In this document: one piece after another, positions 1 to 9,168 of the stretch
Layout: each line of letters starts with the position of its first letter
Position numbering within the stretch: the first letter of the stretch is position 1
Source of the DNA: Candidatus Latescibacterota bacterium
GTDB taxonomy: Bacteria > JAAXHH01
Direction: 5' to 3'
DNA length: 64,000 nucleotides
Assembly: GCA_022821085.1 (NCBI GenBank)
Contig: JAJEEG010000002.1
Span: 310,001 to 374,000, forward strand
Position numbers and translations under genes: made by a program
Notes under the pieces: generated by a model
The model's input: the letters and a program-made list of their open reading frames with translations, nothing else
Told to the model about the DNA's origin: nothing
Databases searched by the model: none

Positions 1-296
1 ACGATCCGATTCCCCTGGAACGGACCTCCGCGACCGGACTGAAACACGTCGACGGGGCCATTTCCATGGCGCGCATGGGTCCCGACACGGCGACCTCCGG
101 GTTCTTCTTCTGCATCGGCGACCAGCCCGAACTGGATTTCGGCGGCAAGCGCAACCCGGACGGGCAGGGATTCGCCGCTTTCGGCCGCGTGACGAAGGGC
201 ATGGACGTGATCAGGAAGATCCAGATGTCCCCCCGCGAAAACCAGCGTCTCACGCCGCCGGTCGTGGTCACCAGGGTGGAGCGAAAGACCAGGTAG
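1..296 (+). CDS. Peptidylprolyl isomerase, cyclophilin type (5'-truncated)
   Basis: This is the C-terminal part of a cyclophilin that starts before the window; the open frame runs from base 3 to the stop at 294-296. Cyclophilins catalyse cis-trans isomerisation of prolyl bonds and help protein folding. Visible family features are the GAISMAR strand, the TSGFFFCIGD strand (the place of the usual SQFFI motif) and the closing FAAFGRVTKGMDVIRKIQ segment. The ATG at 66 lies inside the conserved core, so it is not a start. Whether the protein is cytoplasmic or exported cannot be told because the N-terminus is missing. Confidence 0.9.
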   Translation, partial: DPIPLERTSATGLKHVDGAISMARMGPDTATSGFFFCIGDQPELDFGGKRNPDGQGFAAFGRVTKGMDVIRKIQMSPRENQRLTPPVVVTRVERKTR

Positions 297-350
297 CTGG
301 TAAGACCAGGCAGGCAGCACCGACAGGACAACCACGGACAGGAGCGTTTC

Positions 351-2924
351 ATGGCCGACCGCGTTGAGCGGCCGGAATCCTTCTTCGGCTTCCGGCTCGG
401 CGACGACTACAAGATGGCCCGATGGGACCGCATCGCGGAGTATTTCTACCTGCTAAGCCAGCAGAGCGAGCACATCCGCGTGGTCAACCTGGGTCCCACT
501 ACGGAGAACAACCCCTTCCTGCTGGCCATCATCACCTCCGCGGAAAACCAGGCCAGACTGGAGGAGCATCGGGAAGTCAACGGGCGGATCGCCGATCCGA
601 GGGGCCTGTCCGATGCCGAAATCGACGGCCTGGTACAGGAAGGCAAGGTCATCGTCTGCCAGTCCATGAGCCTCCACGCCAACGAGATCGCCGCGACGCA
701 GATGGCGCCCCAGCTCGCCCACGACCTGGTGACGGGCGAAGATGAAGCCACGAAAAACATCCTGGAAAACGTCATCTTCCTGATGGTGCCCTGCTTCAAT
801 CCCGACGGGCAGCTCATGGTGACCGACTGGTACAACAAGCATCTGGGCACGGACTACGAGGGATGCGACCTGCCCTGGCTGTACCACAAGTACTGCGGCC
901 ACGACAACAACCGGGACGCCTTCATGCTGAACCTGGTGGAGTCGAGGTACATGGCCCGGATCATGTTCCAGGACTGGCATCCCCACGTCTTCCAGGACCA
1001 CCACGAAATGGGCGGCTATCAGCCCCGCCTGTTCGTCTGCCCCTACTGCGAGCCCATTCATCCCCACGCCGACCCGCTCGTATGGCGCGAGATCAACTGG
1101 TACGGTGCCCACATGGTCTACAAGCTGGAGGAAGCGGGCCACCAAGGCGTCATCAGCGGCGCCATGTTCCCGGCCTGGTACCACATGGGGTTTCACTGGC
1201 TCGGCAACTACCACAACATCGCGAGCCTGCTCTCCGAAACGGCCCAGGCGAAACTGGCCAGTCCGCTGTACGTCCACCCTCACCAGCTCAGGGGAGAGGA
1301 CGGGAACACCCTGCACACGCTGCCCCATTACAAGCCGCAGACGAACTTTCCGAATCCGTGGCCGGGGGGCTGGTGGAGGCTGCGCGACATGGTGGACCAG
1401 CAGCTCGTTGCCGCCATGGGGATCATGGACATCGCGGCCCGGTGCCGGGAAACGGTGCTGCGGAACGCCGTGCAGAAGGCCCTGCACCAGACCCAGCGGG
1501 GCCGGGAGGACGATTCGGCAGGTTTCTTCATCCGCCCGGACCAGCATGATCCGGCCGTCGTGACCCTCCTCGTGAACGCCCTGCTTCGCCAGGGCATCGA
1601 CGTGCAGCGCACCCGGACCCGGGTGACGGTGGGAAGCCGGGTCTATCCCGCGGGCACCTGGTTCATATCCAACGCCCAGCCCAAGCGCGGCGTGGTCAAG
1701 ACGCTGCTGGAGCGGACCTTCTGGCCGGACGACGCCTGGGCGCGCAAGGCCGACGGCTCGCCTACGAGAATCTTCGACACGACGACGGATACGCTGGCGG
1801 AGATGATGGGCGTCCATGCGGAACCGGCGGAAGTGCCGCTCGACGCCCTGGACGAGGATGCCCTGAATCTGGATACCGTGACCGAACCGTCGCCGGCAAG
1901 CGGATCGGTGACCGGAGACGGCGCGCACGGCATGGCCGTCGACCCCCGCCTCAACGCCGCCTTCGCCGCGGTCAACGCGGCGCTCGAAGCGGGCGCCGAA
2001 GTCTCCCGCGCCGCCGGCCCCCTTTCCGTGGACGGCCGAGGCATGCCGGCCATGCCCCCCATGCCGGCCATACCGCCCGGCGCCTTTATCGTCAGCGGGA
2101 TCGACCAGGCGAGGTCCGAAGAAATCGTCCGGGATGCCGGGGCCGCCGGCTACCGCCTCGAAGCACCGGCGGAAGGCGAACCCGTCGGTCCGCCGCGCAT
2201 CGCCATGTACCAGCGGTACTGGGGCGGCAACATGCCCGAAGGCTGGACCCGCATGACGCTGGAGCAGTCGGGATTCTCCTACCGCTCCGTACGGGACGCC
2301 GATATCCGGGGCGGTCTCGACGGCCTCTGCGACGTGTTGATCCTGCCCGACGACACGATGGACATGATGGCCGGCACGGAACAGGAGATCGAAAGACGCC
2401 TGAAGACCGTGCCTCAGCCCGAAAAGTACCGCAGCGCCCTGGGTGAATCGGAAATCGAGGCCATCGGCGCCTTCGTGGAAAAGGGCGGCACGCTCGTGGC
2501 CGTCAGCCGCGCGTGCCAGTTTCCCATCGAGAAGTTCGGCCTCCATATCACCGACGTAACGGCCGGACTGCCGGAAAGCGCCTTCTTCTGTCCCGGTTCC
2601 ATGCTGCGGATACGGGTCGACAATACCCATCCGCTCGGATACGGCATGCCGGACCGGGCCCTGGCCATGCACCGCGGCAGTCCCGTGTATTCGATCAACC
2701 CGTCGCACTTCAACGACCGGTACGAGGTGGTCGCCGCCTATCCCGATAAAGACGTGCTCGAGAGCGGATGGTTGATCGGGGAGGAACACATCGCCGGCAA
2801 GCCCGCCATGATCAGCGTGCGCCACGGCGAAGGACGCATCGTGCTCTACGGATTCCAGGTCAATTTCCGCAACCAGACCCACGGCACCTTCAAACTGCTC
2901 TTCAACGCGTTGTACGGGAGCTGA
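351..2924 (+). CDS. M14-family zinc carboxypeptidase-like metallopeptidase
   Basis: Protein of 857 residues with an N-terminal M14 peptidase domain. The zinc motif HxxE is seen as H109-A-N-E112, the substrate-binding N-N-R at 186-188, and the third zinc histidine is probably H217 or H218 in QDHHEMGG. The C-terminal third (about 560-857) looks like the glutamine-amidotransferase-like module that often follows M14 domains in long environmental members; it has GGTLVAVSRA and ends in an LYGFQVNFRNQTHG segment. A Gly/Pro/Met-rich linker lies near residues 545-585. No signal peptide is visible, although many relatives are secreted. It starts 54 bp after the cyclophilin stop and 31 bp before the amidohydrolase. 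The substrate is unknown. Confidence 0.87.
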   Translation: MADRVERPESFFGFRLGDDYKMARWDRIAEYFYLLSQQSEHIRVVNLGPTTENNPFLLAIITSAENQARLEEHREVNGRIADPRGLSDAEIDGLVQEGKVIVCQSMSLHANEIAATQMAPQLAHDLVTGEDEATKNILENVIFLMVPCFNPDGQLMVTDWYNKHLGTDYEGCDLPWLYHKYCGHDNNRDAFMLNLVESRYMARIMFQDWHPHVFQDHHEMGGYQPRLFVCPYCEPIHPHADPLVWREINWYGAHMVYKLEEAGHQGVISGAMFPAWYHMGFHWLGNYHNIASLLSETAQAKLASPLYVHPHQLRGEDGNTLHTLPHYKPQTNFPNPWPGGWWRLRDMVDQQLVAAMGIMDIAARCRETVLRNAVQKALHQTQRGREDDSAGFFIRPDQHDPAVVTLLVNALLRQGIDVQRTRTRVTVGSRVYPAGTWFISNAQPKRGVVKTLLERTFWPDDAWARKADGSPTRIFDTTTDTLAEMMGVHAEPAEVPLDALDEDALNLDTVTEPSPASGSVTGDGAHGMAVDPRLNAAFAAVNAALEAGAEVSRAAGPLSVDGRGMPAMPPMPAIPPGAFIVSGIDQARSEEIVRDAGAAGYRLEAPAEGEPVGPPRIAMYQRYWGGNMPEGWTRMTLEQSGFSYRSVRDADIRGGLDGLCDVLILPDDTMDMMAGTEQEIERRLKTVPQPEKYRSALGESEIEAIGAFVEKGGTLVAVSRACQFPIEKFGLHITDVTAGLPESAFFCPGSMLRIRVDNTHPLGYGMPDRALAMHRGSPVYSINPSHFNDRYEVVAAYPDKDVLESGWLIGEEHIAGKPAMISVRHGEGRIVLYGFQVNFRNQTHGTFKLLFNALYGS

Positions 2925-2955
2925 TACGCAAGCGAGCGGAGAGGACAGGCACCCC

Positions 2956-3939
2956 ATGCCCATCGTCGATTTCCACAACCACGTCTATCCGCCCCGGTAC
3001 GTCGAGGAGATCCGGAAGGGTCCCAGCGCGTACACGGTGACCGATGACGAGGACGGCAACCCGGTCCTGCACTCTCCCGGCGACTACAACATCCTGGTGC
3101 CCGGCCACCGGCTCATGGACGTGCGCCTGGAGGTCATGGACGAGGCCGGCGTCGATACGCACGTCATCACGTTCACGGCGCCGGGCACGCTCATCGAGAC
3201 GCCGGACCGTTCCGCCGAACTCAGCAGCAAGGTCAACGATCTTTTCGCCGAAATCCAGGCGGCGCATCCGGACCGGCTGCCGGCCCTGGCCACCCTGCCG
3301 CTGAACAAGCCGGAGGCCTGCGCCGCCGAACTGGAACGGGCCGTCGCCTCGCTGAGCCTCAAAGGGGCGTGCGTGTACAGCAACGCCAACGGCGTGGCGC
3401 TCAGCGATCCGTGCTTCTGGCCCATGTACGAGATTGCGGACGATCGTGAAATGGCCGTCTTCATCCATCCCACTTTCCCCCTGGGCGTGGAGGCCATGAA
3501 GGATTACATGCTCATGCCCGCGGTGGGATTCCTGATGGATACGACCCTGGCCACGGCCAGCCTGCTCTTCAGCGGCGTGGTGGAGCGCTTTCCGAACATA
3601 CGCTGGATACTGGGCCACCTGGGCGGCGCCGTGCCTTATCTCGCCGAGCGCTTCGACCGGTGCTACGAGGCCTTTCCGCAGTGCCGCGCCAACCTGGAGC
3701 ACCATCCCACGGTCTATCTGAAGAACCAGTTCTACTACGACACGGTCAATTTCGACGTGGACGCGCTGCATTTCGCCCTGGGCTTCGCCGGGGTCGATCG
3801 TATCCTCGCCGGGAGCGACTATCCCCACCAGATCGGCAGCATGCCTAAGATGATCGAGAGCATCAACGCGATGGAGCTGTCCGAAGCAGACCGCGCCGCC
3901 ATTCTGGGAGGGAACGCCGTCCGCCTGCTGGGGTTGTGA
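2956..3939 (+). CDS. Amidohydrolase family protein (ACMSD-like, amidohydrolase 2)
   Basis: A 327-residue metal-dependent hydrolase or decarboxylase of the TIM-barrel amidohydrolase superfamily. The metal-binding HxH is at H7-N-H9 (VDFHNHVYPPRY). Further metal or catalytic positions are HPTFP near residue 170, GHLGGAVPYLAERFDR near 220 and the aspartate of GSDYPH near 288. This order is typical of the 2-amino-3-carboxymuconate-6-semialdehyde decarboxylase-like group, which acts on aromatic or ring-fission acids. The neighbouring SDR remnant, cupin and hydroxyacid-type dehydrogenase suggest a small catabolic cluster; the exact substrate cannot be read. Confidence 0.88.
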   Translation: MPIVDFHNHVYPPRYVEEIRKGPSAYTVTDDEDGNPVLHSPGDYNILVPGHRLMDVRLEVMDEAGVDTHVITFTAPGTLIETPDRSAELSSKVNDLFAEIQAAHPDRLPALATLPLNKPEACAAELERAVASLSLKGACVYSNANGVALSDPCFWPMYEIADDREMAVFIHPTFPLGVEAMKDYMLMPAVGFLMDTTLATASLLFSGVVERFPNIRWILGHLGGAVPYLAERFDRCYEAFPQCRANLEHHPTVYLKNQFYYDTVNFDVDALHFALGFAGVDRILAGSDYPHQIGSMPKMIESINAMELSEADRAAILGGNAVRLLGL

Positions 3940-4014
3940 CCGATACGCCGCCAGCCGAACCGCGCTGTCGACCGGACTGCGAGCGGCGTGCACCATCTAC
4001 CGGAAACGGAATTC

Positions 4015-4305
4015 ATGGACCTGAAGCTTCAAGGGAAAAGAGCGATCGTAACCGGCGCCAGCCGGGGCATCGGGCGTTGTTGCGCGCTGGCCCTGGCACG
4101 CGAAGGCGCCCGCGTGTGCGTCACGGCCCGCGGTCGGGACGTCGAGGACCTGCTTCGCGAAGCCGGTGAGCGGCTTCCCGCCGGCCGCATCGCGGAACCG
4201 GAGGAGATCGCTACCGTGGCGACTTTCCTCGCGTCCGAACCCTGTTCGTATGTCTTCGGCACCGCCGTCTACATGGATGGCGGCGAACGGCGGGGCACGC
4301 CCTGA
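4015..4305 (+). pseudogene. SDR-family oxidoreductase with large internal deletion
   Basis: The frame encodes only about 96 residues. The first 40 match the start of a short-chain dehydrogenase, with the cofactor motif TGASRGIG. The last 40 match the end of the same family (GRIAEPEEIATVATFLAS, then GTAVYMDGG). The roughly 150 residues that should lie between, including the catalytic S and YxxxK, are absent, and the two ends are joined in frame near ARGRDVEDLLREAGERLPAG. The ATG at 4015 gives the usual MDLKLQGKRAIVTG start; an upstream in-frame ATG at 3988 adds nine residues unlike the family. It cannot be a working SDR, so a decayed gene or an assembly deletion is likely. Confidence 0.75.
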
Positions 4306-4422
4306 AGCCGGAACAGATCCTGTTGCCGTGCACGCCCTGCAGATGGCACATAGCCTGAAACCTGGCCTGCGGGTGCTGGATCGCCCGCTTCTGTCATTTC
4401 CAATATAAAAAGGAGATTCATC

Positions 4423-4809
4423 ATGGCTGAGAACACTTCCAAGTCCTTCGCGGCGCACGCGGACGGCGCGGACTGGGTCAAGGGACTGCGGCCCTATTTC
4501 GTGTACCGCGACCTGGGCATGAAGTCCGCCACCGAAGGCCGCGTGATGGCCCACGTCATCCGGGCCGCCCAGTCCTGCGACGGCCCCATGGGCTATCATT
4601 CCCACGAACTCGAGTTCCAGATGAACTACCTGCTCAAGGGCTGGGCGCGCATCGACCTGGCAGACGTGGGCGAGATCGAGGTGAACGCGGGCGACGCGTG
4701 GTACCAGGCACCCGGCGTCGCCCATGAACTCATGGAGTACTCGGACGATTTCGAGGTCATCGAGATCACCATACCGGGCGACTTCCCGACCATCGACGAG
4801 ACACGTTAG
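4423..4809 (+). CDS. Cupin-domain protein
   Basis: Small 128-residue single-domain cupin, a beta-barrel that often binds a metal through histidines. Visible are the GYHSHELEFQMNYLLKG strand pair (H and E of cupin motif 1) and NAGDAWYQAPGVAHELMEYS (motif 2, with the conserved histidine). A clear ribosome-binding site (AAAAAGGAG) lies a few bases before the ATG at 4423. It sits between the deleted SDR and a 3-hydroxyisobutyrate dehydrogenase-like gene, only 8 bp from the latter, so the two are probably co-transcribed. Role unknown; likely an isomerase, dioxygenase or sensor for a small acid. Confidence 0.85.
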   Translation: MAENTSKSFAAHADGADWVKGLRPYFVYRDLGMKSATEGRVMAHVIRAAQSCDGPMGYHSHELEFQMNYLLKGWARIDLADVGEIEVNAGDAWYQAPGVAHELMEYSDDFEVIEITIPGDFPTIDETR

Positions 4810-4817
4810 GACCGGCC

Positions 4818-5705
4818 ATGAAGGTGGGATTCATCGGGCTGGGCAACATGGGCAATCCCATGGCCGCCAGCCTCCTGCGGGCCGGCCACGCCCTGCGCGT
4901 CCACGACCTGGACGAGGACAAGGCCGCTAACCTGCTGGAGGCCGGGGCTGCCTGGGCTTCCACCCCCCGCGAGACGGCGTCGGGCGCCGACGCGGTCCTT
5001 ACCTCGCTGCCCGGTCCCGCCGCGGTGGAGACGGTCGTCCTGGGCGAGGACGGCGTGTTCGAAGGGCTCGCACGCGGGACCGTCTATATCGACACGAGCA
5101 CGGGCGAACCGGATCTGATCCGGCGCATCGCACGGGAAGGCGCGGCTCGGGGCATCGACGTGCTCGACGCGCCGATCAGCGGCGGTGTATTCGGCGCTCG
5201 GGACGCCACCCTGACCGTGTTCGTCGGCGGCGCGCAGGCGGTGTTCGACCGGTACGAGCCCCTCTTGCGCGGCGTGGGCGAAACGGTCGTCCGCATGGGA
5301 GATACCGGCAGCGGCGTCGCGACCAAACTGGTGAACAATCTCATGATGTTCATCAATTTCATCGGCGCCTGCGAAGGGATGGCCATCGGCGCGCGGGCGG
5401 GCATCGATCCGCGTAAGTTGATCAACGCCATCCGTCCGAGCATGGGCCAGAGCCGGATGATGGAGCGGTGCCTGACCCGCTTCCTGGACGAGCAGTCACT
5501 GTATTCCGCCGTCGACCTGGGGGTCAAGGATATGCACCTGGGCGTCAAGCTCGGCAGGTCGCTCGACGTCCCGTTGGAAATCGCCCCGATGGTCGAGGAC
5601 CTTCTGAGGCGGTTCCAGGACCGGGGGAACGCACAGGCCGACCTCCTCGAATACATCGGAGATTACCTGAAGCGGGCGGGCGTCGACCCGGCCGGAAAAT
5701 CGTGA
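4818..5705 (+). CDS. NAD(P)-dependent beta-hydroxyacid dehydrogenase (HIBADH / tartronate semialdehyde reductase-like)
   Basis: A 295-residue member of the 3-hydroxyisobutyrate dehydrogenase family, which reversibly oxidises beta-hydroxy acids. The Rossmann motif GLGNMGNPMA is at residues 7-16, the substrate signature DAPISGGVFGA near 118, and the catalytic lysine in GSGVATKLVNN near residue 172. Length and domain order are normal. It follows the cupin by 8 bp and is followed by a secreted protein gene 8 bp downstream. Which hydroxy acid is used cannot be decided from the sequence. Confidence 0.88.
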   Translation: MKVGFIGLGNMGNPMAASLLRAGHALRVHDLDEDKAANLLEAGAAWASTPRETASGADAVLTSLPGPAAVETVVLGEDGVFEGLARGTVYIDTSTGEPDLIRRIAREGAARGIDVLDAPISGGVFGARDATLTVFVGGAQAVFDRYEPLLRGVGETVVRMGDTGSGVATKLVNNLMMFINFIGACEGMAIGARAGIDPRKLINAIRPSMGQSRMMERCLTRFLDEQSLYSAVDLGVKDMHLGVKLGRSLDVPLEIAPMVEDLLRRFQDRGNAQADLLEYIGDYLKRAGVDPAGKS

Positions 5706-5713
5706 GGAAAACC

Positions 5714-6220
5714 ATGCGCTGGAAAACATTTTTTAACCTGACCGTATTCCTGGTACCGGCCGCCGTCATGCTGGCCGCCGCCCCGAGCACAGACGCGCAG
5801 TCAGCGGCCGCCAACCCGCAGTCCGAGGCCGGGTCGCTCGATATCCGCGGCGCCTGGAAACCGGAAACGTACCGGCTCAAATCAGGACCGGTCCACGAGG
5901 TTACCGGGCTGATTTCCTTCACCGAAAAGGACTGGTCGGTCCTCTTCTTCATCGTGACCGACGAGGGCCCGCGGCGGGGATCCGGCGAAGGGGGCACCTA
6001 TACCCTGGAAGGAGACAAGCTGACCTTCCGCCACCTGTACAATCTCTCGGGCGGCCACGCCGTCGACGGATTCGAGGCCAGCGAACTGTCGATGAGGGTG
6101 AGGCCGCCGGACGCCGAAGACGCGCCCGCCGAGCCTTGCACCATCACGATAGAGGAAGATCTCCTGACCATCTTCTTTCCCAGCGGAAACCAGATGACCT
6201 TTCGCCGCAGTTCCCGGTGA
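5714..6220 (+). CDS. Secreted protein of unknown function
   Basis: The chosen start (ATG 5714) gives 168 residues beginning with a clear signal peptide: MRWKTFF, a hydrophobic stretch to about residue 22, and an alanine-rich cleavage region near TDAQSAAA. The mature part is mostly predicted beta strands (DIRGAWKPETYRL, GLISFTEKDWSVLFFIV, GGTYTLEGDKLTFRHLY, ITIEEDLLTIFF), resembling lipocalin-like small barrels. An open frame extends to 5468 but runs inside the dehydrogenase gene, so the longer start is unlikely. No family recognised. Confidence 0.7.
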   Translation: MRWKTFFNLTVFLVPAAVMLAAAPSTDAQSAAANPQSEAGSLDIRGAWKPETYRLKSGPVHEVTGLISFTEKDWSVLFFIVTDEGPRRGSGEGGTYTLEGDKLTFRHLYNLSGGHAVDGFEASELSMRVRPPDAEDAPAEPCTITIEEDLLTIFFPSGNQMTFRRSSR

Positions 6221-6343
6221 GGTACGGGCCGACCTGCGATTCACGTTCCGTTCCACGATCCATACCCCGGTCCCACGCCGGCCCATACCTTTCAGCCATA
6301 CGCGCAAACTTCCAGATACATGCGCTTAAGGAACCGGAATCAG

Positions 6344-6372
6344 TTGACTTGAACGGGTGAACCGGCTTATCT
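6344..6372 (+). promoter_or_regulatory. Sigma70-type promoter before rpiA
   Basis: TTGACT at 6344-6349 and TTATCT at 6367-6372 are separated by exactly 17 bp, about 45 bp before the rpiA ATG. It lies in the 196-bp gap after the secreted protein gene, which otherwise holds no gene that I can see. Confidence 0.6.
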
Positions 6373-6416
6373 TTGGACGCTGTCAAATAGCCGGTTCGAG
6401 ACCCGGAAACCAGTAC

Positions 6417-7127
6417 ATGTCATCCGAAGACCTGACCCGAGAAACGAAGAGGACCGTCGGCATCGAGGCCGCCCGTATGGTCGGCCAGGGCGACGTGGTC
6501 GGACTCGGCACGGGATCGACGGCGGAGTTCATGATCGAGGAACTGGGACGGCGCGTGCGCGAGGAAGGCCTCGACATCGTCGGCATCCCCACGTCCTTCG
6601 ACGCGGCGGTGCTCGCCCGCGGGAACGGCATCCCGACGGGCACGCTGGACGACGTGGACCGGGTCGACATCGCAATAGACGGCGCGGACGAGGTCGATCC
6701 CGCGATGAACCTGATCAAGGGCCGGGGCGCCGCCCACCTGCGCGAGAAGATCGTGGACGGCATGGCCGAACGGTTCGTCGTCATCGTGGACGAATCGAAA
6801 CTGGTCGAACGGCTGGGCACGAAAAGCCCTGTGCCGCTGGAAGTGCTTCCCATGGCCGCCCAGCCCGTCATGCGCGCGGTCGAAGCGATGGGCGGAGAAC
6901 CCGTGCTGCGGATGGCGGTCCACAAGGACGGGCCGGTCATCACGGACCAGGGGAACATGGTGGTGGACGCCCGTTTCGATGGGATCGACGACCCCGGTGA
7001 GATGGAGCGCGCGCTCAACAACGTACCCGGCATCCTGGAGAACGGCCTCTTCGTCGGACTGGCGACCGAGATTCTCGTCGGGAGGATATCCGGTCAGGGC
7101 CGGATCGAGGTGGAAAGACGAACTTGA
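6417..7127 (+). CDS. rpiA: Ribose-5-phosphate isomerase A
   Basis: Converts ribose 5-phosphate to ribulose 5-phosphate in the non-oxidative pentose phosphate pathway, in the cytoplasm. The 236-residue product from ATG 6417 has the phosphate-binding [12 protein letters not shown] (29-40), the IDGADEVD motif (87-94) and [11 protein letters not shown] (101-111), with K101 and the catalytic glutamate E110. The usual motif is KGGGGA/KGGGAA; an arginine replaces one glycine here. The frame is open to 6357, but that region carries the promoter, so the short start is preferred. Confidence 0.93.
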   Translation: MSSEDLTRETKRTVGIEAARMVGQGDVVGLGTGSTAEFMIEELGRRVREEGLDIVGIPTSFDAAVLARGNGIPTGTLDDVDRVDIAIDGADEVDPAMNLIKGRGAAHLREKIVDGMAERFVVIVDESKLVERLGTKSPVPLEVLPMAAQPVMRAVEAMGGEPVLRMAVHKDGPVITDQGNMVVDARFDGIDDPGEMERALNNVPGILENGLFVGLATEILVGRISGQGRIEVERRT

Positions 7128-7200
7128 ACCTGTGGGGCCGGCCAGCGCGGTCAAATGCCCGTACGGTCCGATGTCCGCGCGGCCCCGTCTGAGTGAATAA

Positions 7201-9168
7201 ATGAACGATATCGGATACTTCAGCCTCCTGCTCGCCTTCATGACGGCGGCCTACGGCGGCGTGACCAGCGTGGTCGGCGCCCGGGCGCGGAACCCGCAGT
7301 TGATCGCCAGCGGGGCCCACGGCGTCCTCGCCACCTTCGGCCTGCTGACCCTTTCGTCCATCGTGCTGGTGTACCACCTGTACACGGGCAACTTCCAGGT
7401 GGAGTACGTCGCCTCCTACACCAGCAGCACCCTGCCCGATTTCTACCGCGTCACCGCGCTGTGGGCGGGGCAGAAGGGCTCCCTGCTCCTGTGGGTATGG
7501 ACCCTGGCCCTCTTCGCGCTGGTGGTGCACCTGACGAACCGGGACCGGAACCAGACGCTGATCCCCTACGTCCACGCGGTGATGATGTCGGTGGTCCTGT
7601 TCTTCGTCGCCCTGCTCATCTTCGTGGCCGATCCCTTCGAGCTGCTGCCCTTCGTGCCCGCCGAGGGCCGCGGCCTGAACCCGGTGCTGCAGATGCCGCT
7701 CATGATCATCCACCCGCCCATCCTCTACCAGGGCTACGTGGGGACCGTGGTCCCCTTCGCCTTCGCCATGGCGGCGCTGATCACCGGGGAACTGGGCGAC
7801 ACGTGGATCCGGACGATCCGCAGATGGACCCTCTACGCCTGGTTCTTCCTCGGTTTCGGCCTGATGCTGGGCGGCCGGTGGGCCTACGTCGAGCTGGGAT
7901 GGGGCGGTTACTGGGCCTGGGACCCGGTGGAGAACGCGGCGCTCATGCCCTGGCTGACCATCACGGCCTTTCTCCATTCCGTGATGATCCAGGAGAAGAA
8001 GGGCATGCTTAAGATCTGGAACTTCATCCTGATCATCCTGACCTTCGGCCTGGTCTACTTCGGCACCTTTCTCACGCGGAGCGGGGTCGTCTCATCGGTG
8101 CATTCCTTCACCACTTCGGGCATCGGCCCCATGTTCCTGGGTTTCGTCATCGTCTCGATGGTGTTGTCCTTCGGACTCCTGATCAGCCGCCGCAGCGCCC
8201 TGAAGGCCCGCAGCGAACTCGACTCCTTCGTTTCGAGGGAAAGCAGTTTCCTGCTGAACAACCTGGCCCTCGTCGGCGTGTGCTTCGCCATCCTTTGGGG
8301 AACCATATTCCCCGTGCTTTCCGAGGCGGTCAGCGGGGAGAAGATCACCGTGGCCGCGCCGTACTTCAACCAGATCAACGTGCCCCTGGGCATCTTCCTG
8401 CTCTTCCTCACGGGCGCGGGTCCGCTTTTTGCCTGGCGCAAGACGTCCGTGCAGAGCCTGAAGCGGCATTTCACCATACCCATAGCCTGCTTCCTCGCCG
8501 CGGCAGCCATCCTGCTCGCCTTCGGCATCCGCCACGTCTACGCCGTGCTTTCCTTCAGCATGTGCGCCTTCGTGGCCGGCGCCATTGGTCTGGAGTTCTA
8601 CCGCGGAGCCCGCGCGCGCCGTTCGACGAACGAAGAATCCTGGCCCGCGGCGTTCTACCGCCTGGTCATGAGTTACAAGCGCCGGTACGGCGGATACGTC
8701 GTCCATATCGCCATCGTGCTCCTTTTCGTGGGCTTCACGGGATCCGCGTTCAACCGGGAGGAGAATTTCGCGGTCCGGGAGGGCGAGTCGTTCCAGATCA
8801 AGAACTACACGCTGGACTTCGATTCCCTCACCGAGACCAACATGGGCGAGTACGTGTCCTACGCCGGCATGCTCCGCCTTTCCGTGGACGGCGAGCCCGT
8901 CGTGATGATGGCCCCGGAGAAGCGTCTTTATCCCATACAGGACCAGGTGACTTCGGAAGTTTCCATCTGGTCGACGGTGAATGAGGACCTGTACGTGGTC
9001 CTGGCGGAACTGAACGAAACGCTTGACGTAGCTACATTTAAGGTCTACATTAATCCATTAGTTAACTGGGTCTGGATCGGTACGGCATTGCTCATGCTGG
9101 GGACGATCATCCTGTTCCTGCCGGATCGATTCGGACGTAAGCCAGGCGCACGCGAGCGGTCCGCATAA
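7201..9168 (+). CDS. ccmF: Cytochrome c biogenesis heme lyase, CcmF/CcsA type
   Basis: A 655-residue polytopic membrane protein that ligates heme to apocytochrome c. The heme-handling tryptophan-rich (WWD) segment is seen as WGGYWAWDPVENA near residues 235-250, with conserved histidines nearby (MIIHPPILYQG near 170; ITAFLHSVMI after the WWD motif). The C-terminal part has a periplasmic domain (about 520-620, starting NREENFAVREG) and a last membrane helix, the CcmF arrangement. No ccmE, ccmG or ccmH is next to it. It is preceded by a 73-bp spacer after rpiA. Confidence 0.9.
   Translation: MNDIGYFSLLLAFMTAAYGGVTSVVGARARNPQLIASGAHGVLATFGLLTLSSIVLVYHLYTGNFQVEYVASYTSSTLPDFYRVTALWAGQKGSLLLWVWTLALFALVVHLTNRDRNQTLIPYVHAVMMSVVLFFVALLIFVADPFELLPFVPAEGRGLNPVLQMPLMIIHPPILYQGYVGTVVPFAFAMAALITGELGDTWIRTIRRWTLYAWFFLGFGLMLGGRWAYVELGWGGYWAWDPVENAALMPWLTITAFLHSVMIQEKKGMLKIWNFILIILTFGLVYFGTFLTRSGVVSSVHSFTTSGIGPMFLGFVIVSMVLSFGLLISRRSALKARSELDSFVSRESSFLLNNLALVGVCFAILWGTIFPVLSEAVSGEKITVAAPYFNQINVPLGIFLLFLTGAGPLFAWRKTSVQSLKRHFTIPIACFLAAAAILLAFGIRHVYAVLSFSMCAFVAGAIGLEFYRGARARRSTNEESWPAAFYRLVMSYKRRYGGYVVHIAIVLLFVGFTGSAFNREENFAVREGESFQIKNYTLDFDSLTETNMGEYVSYAGMLRLSVDGEPVVMMAPEKRLYPIQDQVTSEVSIWSTVNEDLYVVLAELNETLDVATFKVYINPLVNWVWIGTALLMLGTIILFLPDRFGRKPGARERSA
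9023..9051 (+). promoter_or_regulatory. Possible promoter inside the 3' end of ccmF
   Basis: TTGACG at 9023-9028 and TACATT at 9046-9051 with a 17-bp spacer, in a locally AT-rich stretch at the end of ccmF. It would fire into the gene-free gap before rny. Weak evidence on its own. Confidence 0.3.

Noticed and set aside
453-2978. 841-residue open frame opposite the M14 peptidase gene
   Set aside because: The composition (His/Val/Gly-rich, no motif) is that of an antisense frame of a GC-rich gene; the plus strand has clear M14 motifs.
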